This document shows, piece after piece, positions 25,970-37,900 of a stretch of DNA of 52,137 nt (within the stretch, counting starts at the first letter, position 1; every line of letters starts with the position of its first letter). The stretch spans positions 12,671 to 64,807 of the forward strand of contig CAJJDN010000010.1 of NCBI GenBank assembly GCA_905182985.1, in the 5' to 3' direction. The position numbers and the translations under genes are program-made. The notes under the pieces are model-generated. The model searched no databases. It worked only from the letters and a program-made list of their open reading frames with translations, and had not been told where the DNA came from. The stretch comes from Paramecium sonneborni. Lineage: Eukaryota; Ciliophora; Oligohymenophorea; Peniculida; Parameciidae.

Positions 25970-27491
25970 TCAATTTTCTTCATCTTCAATTACTTGCTTT
26001 AAAATCAGTCTCATTTAATTCTCATCGTATTAATAATCTAAATCTTTTTAAAATTATTTTTCATGACAGAATTTCATAAAATGACAAACATGATATCCAC
26101 ATGAATACGAATCCTTTTATTCATAATTGTTTTTATTGAAACTTATTTTAGGACTTTTTAACATTAATAATTCTGAAATAATCTTTAAGTCTAGTATTTA
26201 AGAATAGGGTTTTGGTGATAATGAATCATAGATTTCTACTTCATTCTTTTCTAGATCAAACAATAAAAAATACCAATGTACATTATTGGAATTAATAGGA
26301 AACCCAATTTTAGTATACATGATTTAAAATTCAAATTTGATTTCTTATAATTCGAGAAAATGTGATTAAAATAATTCAATAGCTTATGTCATATTGTAAT
26401 TTCCTCCAATGTTTGTTACTAAACTCGTAGGTACAAGAAAAATTTTCTTAATATGTTGCCTTTCTTTATAATTTAAGGCAAAATATTTTTTCTAACTTTC
26501 TAAATTAAGACTTAAAACATAGCTATCTATAATACTGCTAGTTAACCACCCTTAAGTTCTTAAAATCTTTAAATCATTTAATGAAATTTATTGATTATAT
26601 TTACACCAAGTACTTAAAATTTTTTTTTAATTTCTCAAGATTAATTTCCCATTCAAAACCTCAAAAATTTTAATTGTTTTTGGCTCAATACTTTAAGATT
26701 TACGTTCTATTTTATTCTAAGATTTTCTTGTTTGAATTTTTATTCCTTTATTATATTCACCCTTTTCATTAACATTATTTGATTTTCCTGAATATTTAAT
26801 ACCTTACCCATTCAATTAAAATAAATTATTTTTCAAATCAACGAAGAATTCTCCTTCTTAAGTTATATATTTAGGATTTTTATTTGAATCGAAGAATGAA
26901 GAATATAATTTTCCTCTTACTTAATGTTAATAATCTGCTGATTTTATGATATTATTAATATTTGATTGATTGCTGCTCAAATAAAAGATGATGTTAATCT
27001 ATATCATCAATTTTACATAATCTGAATTATTTCTAATGTCAATAACATCGTAACCACGATTCTTAAAATCTCTCAACATGATTGGATCTAAAAGAACCAT
27101 TTCATTTTAGTTATAAGTTTTTTATTCACTTTTTGCTTCGTTACTAAATTAATAAGAATTATTTAACCTTGATTTTATTAAGCTAGATAAAGTTTGAACT
27201 TCTAGAGTCTAAAAATGTTGATAATTATGATTAGGAGGCAATTTTGGTTAATTATTATTTGGAAGTTAAAATTTATCAAAAAATTTTTAAGTATCGCATG
27301 AAGAGTTTCTTAAAAATTAAATCGATTTAGTCTATATATAACTTAGAATATTATCTCTATTACTTTTTTTAATGAAAATCTGGAATTTTCACATAAAGCA
27401 ATTAATTACTTTCTTCTTATTATTCTTTTTTTTTTTTTAAATTAATCAAATTGAATTTGTATTGGATTACTGAATTTTCTTCCAAACTCAT
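25970..27491 (-). CDS. Ulp1/SENP-type cysteine protease (C48 fold) with MORN-like segment
   Basis: The main exon, 27379-25970, reads 469 codons to TGA at 25972-25970. The C-terminal about 210 residues carry the Ulp1 signature: GWLTSSIIDSYV, then NNVHWYFLLFDLE with the catalytic His, IYDSLS with the Asp, and YEQKDSYSCGYHVCHF with the oxyanion Gln and the nucleophile Cys. These enzymes cut SUMO or related ubiquitin-like tags from proteins. Upstream, GQGIKYSG and GEYNKGIK resemble MORN-type repeats. A 30-nt intron (27380-27409) containing an in-frame TGA separates a first exon starting at ATG 27491 (MSLEENSVIQYKF). That exon contains a run of 13 A and arrives in the wrong phase by one base; 12 A would join perfectly. 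If exon 1 is wrong, the first usable ATG is at 27100 (376 aa). The gene is convergent with the Gln/Asn-rich gene. Confidence 0.85.
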
Positions 27492-28189
27492 TTTTGTAAA
27501 TCAATTTTATCAATAGAATTAATATTTATTTTTATATTTTGTTTTAAAATGAGTTATGACTATAAATTTTGAGAATTATTAGATTAAATAAGGTACAATA
27601 TATAAACCAAAACAAAAAGAAACATAAAGCTTCAATATCACTTGAGAGAGGAGGACTTATAAAGATTGTTCTTTTGAAAATTGTTTGATATAAAAATTGC
27701 ATATTTAATAACAAGAGTCACAAAATTTTACTTGTATAGAGAATTGCTTTAGATAATTAGGATAAAAAACAAAGCCATATAATTTATTATTTGATTTATC
27801 TAAAATGAATAGAGTGTGTTTTTATCACAAATAGAACTCCAAATATTAAAATCTAATTTAAATTAATTAAAATGTTAGTTTGCTCAATTCCATCATTTTC
27901 TACATAGCTGTATAAATCAAGAGTTTAAGATGTCTTATTGAAGTATAAGAATAAATTGAAGTAAGCTTATTTAAGATTAATTCTTTTAAATATAAAATAA
28001 TACAAGCTTATTAAACAAAATTTGATGGAATATAATATTGCTGATTATTATATACCAATCATTAGATATTCTTGTTCTAATGAGTATTAACTATTATGTA
28101 TTAATAGACATTTATTTATAATAAAAAATATTCAGTGCCATATTGTTCATATATAATGATTCATTTTAATAATTTAAATTAAAATTCAA
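27492..28189. other. Spacer between the Ulp1-like and RING genes
   Basis: About 700 bp upstream of the minus-strand protease gene. It should contain its promoter and the 3' end of the RING gene. A short plus-strand piece near 27650 and a few chance frames are visible, nothing supportable. Confidence 0.35.
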
Positions 28190-29031
28190 TCATTCTTAGT
28201 TATCAATCTCATCTTATTCATCTTATTCTTCCATATCATATAGCTAGTGTCTACACATTGGACAACTATTGTTTATATTCTTCCACTTATCTATTTAATA
28301 TTCATGAAAAAAATGGTTACAAGAGGTCTTTAAAATACTTCAAGAATAATAAATACTTTCTAAGTTTTATTTTAAAATAATTTATCTAAACAAATTGGAC
28401 AAATTTCATCTGAAATTAAAAGTAAAAGATAAATTGAACAATTAAGAAATATAAATATGAAAATAAATAATCGAAAAATTCCGGATCAATTAAACTTATA
28501 AAAGTCTAATATTTAATAAATTTATTACATAAAATAAAAAGGTTGGCCATAAAAAATCTAATAGTTACAAATAAATTTGTCCTTAAGGCTAGGCTAGCAA
28601 AATTATTAATAATCAAAATCAATTTGCCAACAGTATTTTTAACCCAATCTTCAAAGTAGTGAATTTATTAGTAATAGAATAAAAGTAAGATAAAAAATGG
28701 AATATTATATAAAAATAAAAATAGATTAATTTGGATGTAGATTATGTTTTATTAATGGCAATTAATTTACATTCTAATCTTATAAAGGATAATACATACA
28801 TATATGTGAGATGGATAGGCATGTTAAATAGTATTATCATTTCAAAATCTCAATTAATAGATCTAATGAAGTTAATCTAATTATTTCACAACAATTGAAA
28901 AAACCAAAATCAAATTTTATAATTAAAAAAATTCAATAAAGCAATAAAATAGGTTTAAGAAATTAATGCAGATTAAGGCGGAATTATTAAATAAAACTAA
29001 TATAATAAAACATTAGGTATTTGCGATTACC
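28190..29031 (-). pseudogene. Multi-TM protein with C-terminal RING-H2 finger, frame-broken
   Basis: The 3' part is clear. EICPICLDKLFQNKTQK is spliced over a 29-nt intron (28328-28356) to TSCNHFFHEYQIDKWKN and SCPMCRHQLYDMEEQDE, ending at TGA 28190-28192. That gives the full RING-H2 set CxxC...CxH..H...CxxC, the zinc fold of E3 ubiquitin ligases. Upstream on the same strand the sequence is hydrophobic: SLALRTNLFVTIRFFMANLF and DPEFFDYLFSYLYFLI, preceded by FFILLLFYY and, from ATG near 29031, MVIANTQCFIILVLFNNS. These fit several membrane segments. They do not join the RING exon in one frame. A 30-nt intron (GTTCAATT...TTTCAG) would need one extra base upstream, and further breaks occur at about 28.8 kb. 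It is probably a decaying membrane-bound E3 ligase gene. The RING itself looks unmutated. Confidence 0.65.
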
Positions 29032-29789
29032 ATTTAATTTTGAATATTTATCATTTTTTATCATTCTGTAGGCTTCTCAGTAATAAAAAAAAGTCAAAAG
29101 GATTGTTTTAATAAGCAACAGTTTTGCTTTTTCTGATAAAATCTATACTGTTTTAATCTGCATAAAAATTAAAATATTAAAAGTATTAAAGTCCTTTATA
29201 AACATTATTACAATAGTTAACATAATTAAGTAATTAAAATATATTATGTTCTACCTGTTTTAAAAAAAGCCTATTATAAAAAAATTCCTTTTTCTGTTTA
29301 ACATGTAAACACCTGAATTTTATGTGCCTCAAATTACAATTAATCACTTTATATCGTTAAGATTTATTTACAAAATATTCAAAATTCATTATACAGATTG
29401 CTTGTCATTCTAAATAATTTTATTAATACCTTTTATTACTCGAGTATTTTCTTAAGTTTAGTTTAAAAGCTGATATTAATATTGAAAATATCTGACTTCG
29501 AACTGATGTTTGATGTATTATATATTACTTGTTAATATTAAAGACTTTATGATGGAAAGATCTTAATTGTAAATCCTGTAAACTATCTTTCATAAATTGA
29601 TTAAGACCAATCTGAATTGAAATTGTCTCAATATTCTAAAAGCAGAATCATATATTCGTTTAAGATAGAAAATAAAATTGTTATGTGATTATGTTTTTTT
29701 ATTTTCTCATAAAAATGTGATGTTTAATAAAAAATAAGAGTGATATTTTCTAAATATTAAAAATAAATATAAGAATTATTACAAAAGAT
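29032..29789. other. AT-rich spacer, nothing recognised
   Basis: About 750 bp between the divergent RING gene and the recombinase-like relic. No coherent frame or motif is visible on either strand. Confidence 0.4.
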
Positions 29790-30870
29790 TATCTTAGTTA
29801 AGTCAGAGTAAATTGCTTATTGCAGATGCTGTAAAAAGAGAATTTGGAAATGTCCTTTTACAAGAATCATTTCAAAGCATTAACAAAATTTTTTTTGAAA
29901 AATTAAGTGATGAATTAGAATTAAATTTTGTTAATAATTTTACATTTTTTAATTTAGATAAAGCATTAAATCTGAAAAAGGATTCGAAAAAATGTAAATA
30001 CGATTTTATAAAATCAAGAGCTTTAATCATATTTATCAAAAAAGGCTGAAGCTGTTTCAATTACTTTCAATAATCTAGGATTAGATACAGCTGATTGTTA
30101 TAAACCTAGATCCTTGTGAGTAAAAACAGTTATTCTCTAAGTGTTGAATTAGCGATTAAGTATATACAAAAGACGAAAAATGAAAAAGATTCCGCAATAA
30201 TAAATAAATTGCTTAAACAAGCAAATAAATATATCAATCTATGTTAGCCTTTGCAATTCCTAAGGATAATGTAAGAAAATTGAAACTTTCAGGTAAAGAA
30301 TCAAAGAAGGATAGAACAATAAATCCAGTATCATTATAATAATTTAGAACCTAATTTATTTAAACACTTGAATAAGAAGGAGATTTTAGAGAATGTCTTT
30401 TATATCTCTTGGCTTGAGATGGAATGCCAATTCAAAAAATTATGAGATCAAGATTTTGCGATTTAAAGAATTTTTCGAAGCAGCTATAATATTATGACTA
30501 TCAAAAATAGCCTTGTATATAGAATGTTTAATAATATTACTTAGACACATATATCTTGAATATCGTCAAAAAATTATAATAATAAAGTAATTCTTCTGAT
30601 TAAGATTAAATTGTTAATATAAATTAGAATAATGCTTCAGAAAAATAGAAAAGATATGTTGAATGATCAAATATCAACTTAGTATAGCCAGTTCTTACAG
30701 AAAACATTACTTAGAGAATTTCAATCCGCAAATAAAAGAAGAAAGTTATAAGAAGCTAAAAATATAACTGAACGTAAAGAAACTAATACATTGAGCTTTT
30801 TTGAGAGTTCCATAAATGAAAGTTTCAGCAATTTAAGTTAAAACATAAAATAAGTTATATATTTTATAAA
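29790..30870 (+). pseudogene. Probable tyrosine-recombinase fossil (transposon-derived)
   Basis: Three consecutive coding pieces are readable. First, KLLIADAVKREFGNVLLQES and onward (29813-30049), with an N-terminal, core-binding-like character. Second, a frame from about 30240: MLAFAIPKDNVRKLKLSGKE, KKDRTINPVSLQQFRTQF, then GDFRECLLYLLA(TGA)DGMPIQKIMRSRFCDLK. This matches the box-I region of tyrosine recombinases (usually LL..TGlRisEil.Lr..Dl), but the catalytic Arg position is Pro and a probable Trp codon has become TGA. Third, near 30690-30830, SSYRKHYLENFNPQIKEESY and ITERKETNTLSFFESS resemble the HxxR and the terminal Tyr regions, with the His and the Tyr replaced. Such recombinases integrate or invert DNA. 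In ciliates they accompany Tec elements of Euplotes and, as I recall, Tc1-like elements of Paramecium. All catalytic positions look lost, so it is inactive. No transposase or terminal repeats were found nearby. Confidence 0.5.
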
Positions 30871-31534
30871 AGTAGTAGAATGAGTAACCAGATAATTTAA
30901 TATTTTAAGAGTAAGAGAAATAAGGATTAACTAAAAATATAAACATAATCATAATTGTAAAACTAAATATAATGTGAAAAGGGAGTTGAAAATGATGCAA
31001 GAAAGATCCTCCCTTAAAAGTTAGAAAATGATCAAAATGATCGAAATAATGTAAAGGAAGTAAACAATAATGACTGTAAAATATGATCTAAACAATAATT
31101 AGATGGATTGATTTATTACAATTTTTGAATAATTTTAGCAATTAAATAATAAATAAAGTATTTAAATTTTATAAATATATAGATTTTAAGGAATAGCCAC
31201 AAGAAATTGTATTAGTTTTTCATTTCATAAAATATATAGTATAATCTTATACATGAAATAGTCTTCAACTTTTAACATCAATCATTTTCTAAAGTACTCA
31301 AAAAATTAAAAAGTATAATATTTTTTCTTATAATTATTATTCCGAAGAATATTTCTTCTGATTTAAAAAAAAATTTATTTATTTTTCTCAAATATTGATA
31401 ATGATATATAATTATTGGAGTAATTGTTGCCCAAACTATTAAATCTCCTTTTAGGCTTCTTTGATTAATAATTGCTTTTTTGAATCTTTTTCTCTAAATT
31501 CTTTTTTTTCTCCTATTTTTTCTGAATCTATATT
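30871..31534. other. AT-rich stretch, nothing recognised
   Basis: It carries the tail of the recombinase-like relic on plus and possibly the extreme 3' end of the next minus-strand relic (KEFREKDSKKQLLIKEAQ near 31470). No intact gene. Confidence 0.35.
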
Positions 31535-32224
31535 TCAATTCATTTCTCTTAAGAAACTTTAAAGAAGCACTTTACCTATGCTTTCTTTCCTCTTGTCAGA
31601 TGAAGAGTTTAGATTAATCTAATTATTAAGTGTGTTATTTTACTTCATTTATTAGGCTGTAAAATTTTAAAGATCAAATTATTCTTGGTTATAATTTTTG
31701 AATAGATGATAGTTGAGGTTAAGGGTTTTTAATAAATTTATACACCATGATTAATCTGATAGATGTTTTGAATCAAATTCCCAATTTTGGCCATTTTCTA
31801 ATTCTATTTTTAAAAGATCTTTAATGATATCTGTTTTCTCTGCTGCTTTGAGCAAAATTCCTATTTTACATTTAGAACAAAAACATTCTCAAATAAAACA
31901 GTTAATAAATAATCTGCGGTTATTATTGAAGATGTATATTTTGGTAAATATTTTCCTTTCATTTGCAAAACTATATAGATAGATTCTAAGGATGATCTTA
32001 ATTAATTGGCATCTTTTTTTGAAAGGGTAATTTATTACTCTAGATCTTCCTCATAAATTTCAGACATTAATTTTTAATGATTTTAATTGTATTTATCCTA
32101 GGTTTTGAATTTTTCGTATGAAAGACGGTCTGGTCATAGAATTTCCTTAAAAAAAAATCCATCTTAATTCCATCTGAATCTGACTATTTATTGAGGAAAT
32201 TTGGATAAAAGATGACTTTTCCAT
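31535..32224 (-). pseudogene. Decayed gene with C-x-C-x2-C cluster, unknown family
   Basis: The minus strand reads SIYIVLQMKGKYLPKYTSSI and ITADYLLTVLF in one frame. It then needs a one-base shift to continue as ECFCSKCKIGILLKAAEKTD, NGQNWEFDSKHLSDQSWC and QSFLREMN to TGA 31535-31537. The upstream part (FYDQTVFHTKNSKPRINTIK) lies in yet another frame. The long coherent C-terminal frame shows this was a real gene; the shifts lack splice sites. The Cys cluster may bind zinc, but three Cys alone do not define a known finger. I do not recognise the family. Confidence 0.5.
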
Positions 32225-33808
32225 TTTATAAAATCCAAAAAAGTATGTATAATAGTAAGTCTTTGGTAAGTCCAGAATTTTAAATATATAATCTTAAATA
32301 AAAATCCAATTTTTATGTTTTATAAGTCATTCAATATATTTTAAATTTAATCCTTTAATCATAAGTGAATGATTATTGATTATTTTATAATATTCAAATA
32401 TTATTGACCTATTGTATGAATGAATTAATTTATATTATTTACCATTCATTTTCCTAAATACCTATTATTTATCATTAAGACAGCCAATATCTGAATATGA
32501 ATGGATGGCTTTCTGTAGATTCCTTTCTTTTAAAAATTAGTAGATGAGCATGTGGTTAATTATTTTTTCTATTTAAGCTTGTTAAATTTTCCTAGAATGG
32601 AAAGAATACACAATAAATTTCAGATTATAATATTAATAAATAAGTTACATTTCTTAAATTACTTAGAACGAGACAACTAACCGATGAACAAAATCTTGAT
32701 GGAAATCTTCTCTCTTTCAAAAATATAATAGAATTTTAATAAGATTTTCTATGTTTTAATTTAAAAAAAATAATATACGTTAGCTCTTCAATAATTTTAA
32801 TAACAAAGAAATGAGATAAAAATGATATTTATAATGGACTCGCTGTTATTATTAATTATTTATAGCATTTTATTTCCCTTTATAATTATAAACTAATTTA
32901 TTTAATTTATATGAATATTTTTAAAGAAATTAGAATTTAGAGAACAATACCATTTTAATATTCTCTATTTTTATTTTTTTATTTTTTTATTTAATTTATT
33001 TTTAGAGGATGTGCTTTAAACTACTTAATTATGGTCTTAATTAGATTCGAAATCTTTTTTTTCTTACAATTCAATAATTTTTTTAAACTATCGAGGAAGA
33101 CAACCAATGAGATTTATAAAGAAAAACTCAAATCATTAAAATAATGAAATTTCTAAGATTACTAAAAATTATCCTATTGATAAGCGGCTCTTAAACCTAA
33201 AAGATTCTTAATCAAATTGGAGATTTCTGATCTTTAGATGAATCTATAATCTCCTTTATAAATCTCTTTAAATTTTATGTTTATCATATTGCTTACTCGG
33301 CATATGGAATGCCATAAATTGCTTTAACCCCAATTGATAAGATATTTATTCCAAATATGTTGACAATAACTGATAAAATAGGAAAACGATCCAGTTATTT
33401 ATTTAATTAATATTTTTTAAACGTACTACTTTAATTTAATATTATGCTATTAGTAAAAGAAATGAAAACAAAAATTTATTTAGAAATCTTTTTATGGCAG
33501 AGTTAATAATTAATCAAAATGGTTGATAGAAGACGAATAGCTACAACTTAATCTTGAAATAGAAAAATAAAAAAGATTTAATAAATATATTATATTTATA
33601 CGATATATTATGGATTACAAAATTATCGTAGATAATTTCTCGAAAATATGATTTATAATTTATTAAGAAGGCTTAAAAATTCAAAAATGCTTTCATTTCA
33701 CAATTATTCATAAGAATTAAGATAAATATGGTCTTAGCAATTAACTCTAAATTTTATTTATGTGTAAAAAATAATTTATCTTATCAAAACATAAAATTTA
33801 TTCATTGT
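32225..33808. other. About 1.6 kb AT-rich DNA without a gene
   Basis: Long T- and A-rich tracts, especially around 32.95-33.1 kb. No coherent frame or motif was found on either strand. Confidence 0.4.
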
Positions 33809-34551
33809 TCATATTTCTATTTCAATTGTTTGAAAAACTAGAATCTATGAAAATTCTGAATTCTTAAAAGATTTTTTTTCTTTAATAATCTCTTTTATTA
33901 TTTACTACTCTTTTACACCAGTTCTTAGTTTTACTAAATTTTAAATAAATTTTTTAAATTCAATTTGCTTGTTGATTTACTCATAATCTCCTTCCATTTC
34001 ATCAATCATCTCCTTAATGTAATTATTAAATATAATATTTTCGTACATCTTTGATTAATCTTAGGCTTCCTTCTCTTTCTGGTTTCTATCATTTATTCAT
34101 TTTATTTATTTTGAATGAAAACAGTAAGACTAAATTCAAAAATTTTTTTTATTCATTTATTAATTTATCTGCATTTTATTTCCTTTTTTACAATAGCTTG
34201 TTAAGTGAAACTAAATTATATTAATCAATTTTATTATCTATAATATTATATAATAATTCATTTTAGTTATTTTCATCATTTCCCAATACTTATTCGAATT
34301 CTTTGGTTTTTAAAAAATTAAATTTATTATTATCTCTTCTTTTTTTTTTCAATAGATAGATATTTAATTTATCCTAATATTTTAAGCTAAAATAATTACA
34401 TTTGATATGTTTATTTTTCTTTATTTAATCGCTAATTTGTTCTTTTTTTTTTCTAATTAAGTTTTTGTTTTTACTTACTCTTATATTTATCACTTACTTA
34501 CTATTTCAATCATTTTCTTATAATCATTCGTGCATACTTTGATTTGAAAAG
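33809..34551 (-). pseudogene. Decayed coiled-coil gene
   Basis: The 3' part is an open coiled-coil-like frame on minus: KEMIDEMEGDYEQINKQIEF, LVKLRTGVKEQQIIKEIIKE, then TGA 33809-33811. Upstream pieces in other frames, SLNKLLQKRKQNADKLINE and KVCTNDYKKMIEIVSK, extend the same character to about 34.55 kb but are separated by TGA codons without fitting introns. Composition is Lys/Glu/Gln/Asn-rich. No specific family can be named. Confidence 0.4.
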
Positions 34552-34620
34552 ATCTGTCAAATTCTATAACTAAAATTTATAAGTTTTAAAGCTAGGTAAT
34601 GTGAGTGAAGAGCATTGTGA

Positions 34621-34926
34621 CAGTAAGTAGAATATTCGTAGTATAAAAAAGTTTTACAATCATGGCAGTCTATAATTAATCAGGATCTAAGTTGTAATTT
34701 TGGCTCAAATCATTAGCCAATATTAGGTGGGAGATTAAACATTGTTTAATTCTTGAACTCTGATCTTTCAACATAAGATTGTGTGAATGATGAGGTATAG
34801 TTGCTCATAAGAAGAGAAACAAGTGCTAAAGTTTCTTCAAAAATGAGAAAGTTATGCTCTAAGGATTAAGGAGTTTTTTGTAATTACATTTGTCCTAATT
34901 CTTAGTTCACCTTTTATATTTCTTGA
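34621..34926 (+). pseudogene. Cys-containing ORF fragment, unrecognised
   Basis: A 101-codon open frame bounded by TGA on both sides. It reads SWQSIINQDLSCNFGSNH, PILGGRLNIVQFLNSDL, STQDCVNDE and KLCSKDQGVFCNYICPNSQF. The five Cys and the local rise in G+C suggest real coding sequence, perhaps from a secreted protein. There is no start codon at the 5' end, and the sequence continues after the terminal TGA with NQKLDQGKLSYSGKFVFKNF, so it is a fragment. I do not recognise it. Confidence 0.4.
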
Positions 34927-37900
34927 AATCAAAAATTAGACTAGGGTAAACTTAGCTATTCTGGTAAATTTGTCTTCAAAAATTTTGTTAAATATTTATC
35001 AACCTTTTAAATAATTAGTATTGTTCAATATTGTTATTTCTAACTCTATGATATTTAAATTAATGTTTAGGATAAAATTTAATTATATCTGCTTTTTCAG
35101 TTGAAAGAATCTCTTAATTAGTAGCTTTTTTAGAGAATTAAAAAAAAATGAAATTAAATTTTTATAAATGCGATTAAGAATGATAAAGTAAAAATTAAAA
35201 AATTAGTTCAATTTTGTATCTTCTTTACTTTTCCAATAATTGAAAATTTTGCTAAAATAGAAGTAAAAATATCAATCAAAAACACTTATAAAATTATAAT
35301 AGTCTAAATGATTCCAGTGTTATAATTAAACCAATAAGAAGGATTAAGGTAAAATAAGAAAAATTAAAATAAAAATAATTGCAAATTTATTGAATAAACA
35401 ATGATTTTTATTAATAATTATCCAAAAAGCAACTTCCTTTTTGTTTTAATAATGTTTTTAAATCAAGACAAAATGGATTCACAAATTATCCTTTTAGAAT
35501 TAGTGCACCTTATGCTTAGAATTAGAAAGTAAATTCCAATATAATAAAATTATCTTTATAATTATCAAAATTTGTTCTAAGCTAAATTTTTATCATTCAA
35601 AAAAAGAAGAAGGTAAAATAACTGTTTTAGTTATTAATGTATAAGAGTAATGTAAGACTAGAAACAATACAAAGATTTAATGATCTCATTTAAGAACTAT
35701 CTCGATTATGTTGTAAAACAAAAATATTCACACCTTTTTAAATTCTCTTTAGTAATAATTAATATTTATAATAAGTAAGATTTTTAAAATTAAGAATTTT
35801 AGATTTATTGTAGAAATTTATGAAAAATTTAAATATGATAGTTAGGGCAGAAAACCTTTTAAGCTAATTATCGATAATGTGATTATAGAAAATTTACATA
35901 AAATATTTTGGTGATGTTTCAAGATCATTATTTTGTAAAGTATTGTCCTAATTTCATATTTTTTCATTTGTATATCATATCAAAAAATGTCTTTAATGAA
36001 ACGTATATTTTTCTTAATTTTTGGATTTATCTTTTCTCTATATATAAAAAATTCATTCATTGTTAATATACTTTGAATAATATATATTTTATTTTTCATT
36101 ATCATCATACTTATTCTTTATTTAACATTTAAACTTGCAATTATTGTACAAACATTGCTACATTCAGTATAATCTTGTCGATGACGAATAAAAATTAACT
36201 AATACTAACTTTTAGCAAGTTTATATCTTTTCAAACAATAGTTAGTTCTATTGAAAAATTCTATAAATGCCAAATTTATAAATTATGAATGCTATTTACT
36301 TTTAAAATAAATCCAAATTTATCTTTTGCATGAAATTTTAAATTAGATGAATTTAGTATTAATACTATTTTTTTAATATTACTCCTTAACAATATATTGA
36401 ATAATATAAATTAAAACTCATTTTTAATTAGTGGTAAAAATTAAATTATTATTTAATTTAACATTTCTGCAAATACTGTGGGTCTGAATCCTTAGTTGGG
36501 CTTAAATTATAGATATCTCAAAAATATTTATGAGATAAATTCAAAGAAAGCATTAACTCTAGATCCTTTAAAATGCATATATGAATAAAGGTGAATTTTT
36601 TTTTAAGCAGTTGTAATCAATTTTATAAATTTAGGATTCTCCATTTAGAAATTTTATAGAAGGCAAAATATTAAATTTAATAATAATTACATATTATATT
36701 AAAGGTATGCGATATTGTAAAAAAAAATAGGTTTTATTTGAATTCCAAATTAGAAAGGTTTATAATTAAGATAAAGCAAAGTTGTTAAAAATTTTAGCTA
36801 TTCTTAAATTGATTATTATTTTTTAAATCAATTTTGATAAATGGAAGCTTTTTGAAACAGTAAAGAGATTCAATATTGGTTTTAAAATAAATTTCAATTT
36901 TGAATAACTAAATTTTTTACCACCTTAGCAATATTTTGATGATATTTAGATGCTCTCAATATGTTCTCAAATTCAATAATTAAAAAGCTTTAAATTTAAA
37001 TCCTATTTACTAAAAAATATTAATTATTCTCTAGGATTTTTATTTAATAAAAATTTAAAGAAAACTAGAGCATTAGGAAGAAGAATTTTCTTTAAAACGA
37101 TGAAAAGGATTTCATTTTTGTTTTTGAAATCCAAATTTGAATAAATTTTTATTTATATTTAAATATTATGATAATATCTTGGAATTTAGAAGAAAAAGTA
37201 AGTGCTATTCTTTTCTCTTTAATTAGAATGTAGAAAAAATGCTAATATTGCTGATGATAATTAAGGCAACTTGATTTTATAGTTATTTAAATAAGAGGTG
37301 TCTATTAATGAAGAATTGGAAAAATTGATATGAAATAAAGGTTTATTTTATATAAATTTTAATTCTTAATTTTGTCTTCAGATTTTAGAATTTCAAACGG
37401 ATTTATTCTACAAAGAAAATTTTATTATCATAAATTTAATGAAATTTTTAAATTTGATTAGACATTTTTATATTGTCTTGAAAAATTTTCAACTTTTTAT
37501 TGTTAATTAATTAAATATTTTCAAAAATAACAAAAATTGAATAATTTTCATCTGCAAGGTAGAAAATCTTCAAGTGTGTGAAAATAGATTCATTAAATAG
37601 GTCAAAAAATAATCAGTTGCAATTAGCTTATGCTTATTAAGTGATTTTTAGAATTTTAGTGAAATATAATGATAATGGTTACTAAATTGCTGATAGTCTT
37701 GCTTACTGAAATGTTACAAATAAAATAGATGTAGCTTAAGTATTTGAAATTAGCCGTATGATTAATACACAAATGGTTGAAATTACGAATTGCCTTTTCA
37801 AATGTTTTTTCAATTTTGTCTTTAAATATTGTCTTGCATTCTTATGATATTAGATTAAATTTAATTTTGAATTTGATCATAGATTTCAATTAATTTTTGC

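Noticed and set aside
36900..37800. Possible leucine-rich-repeat relic (NANIADDNQGNLIL, YQIADSLAY)
   Set aside because: The resemblance to ciliate LRR units is weak, the pieces are 450 bp apart in different frames, and the Leu spacing is not maintained.
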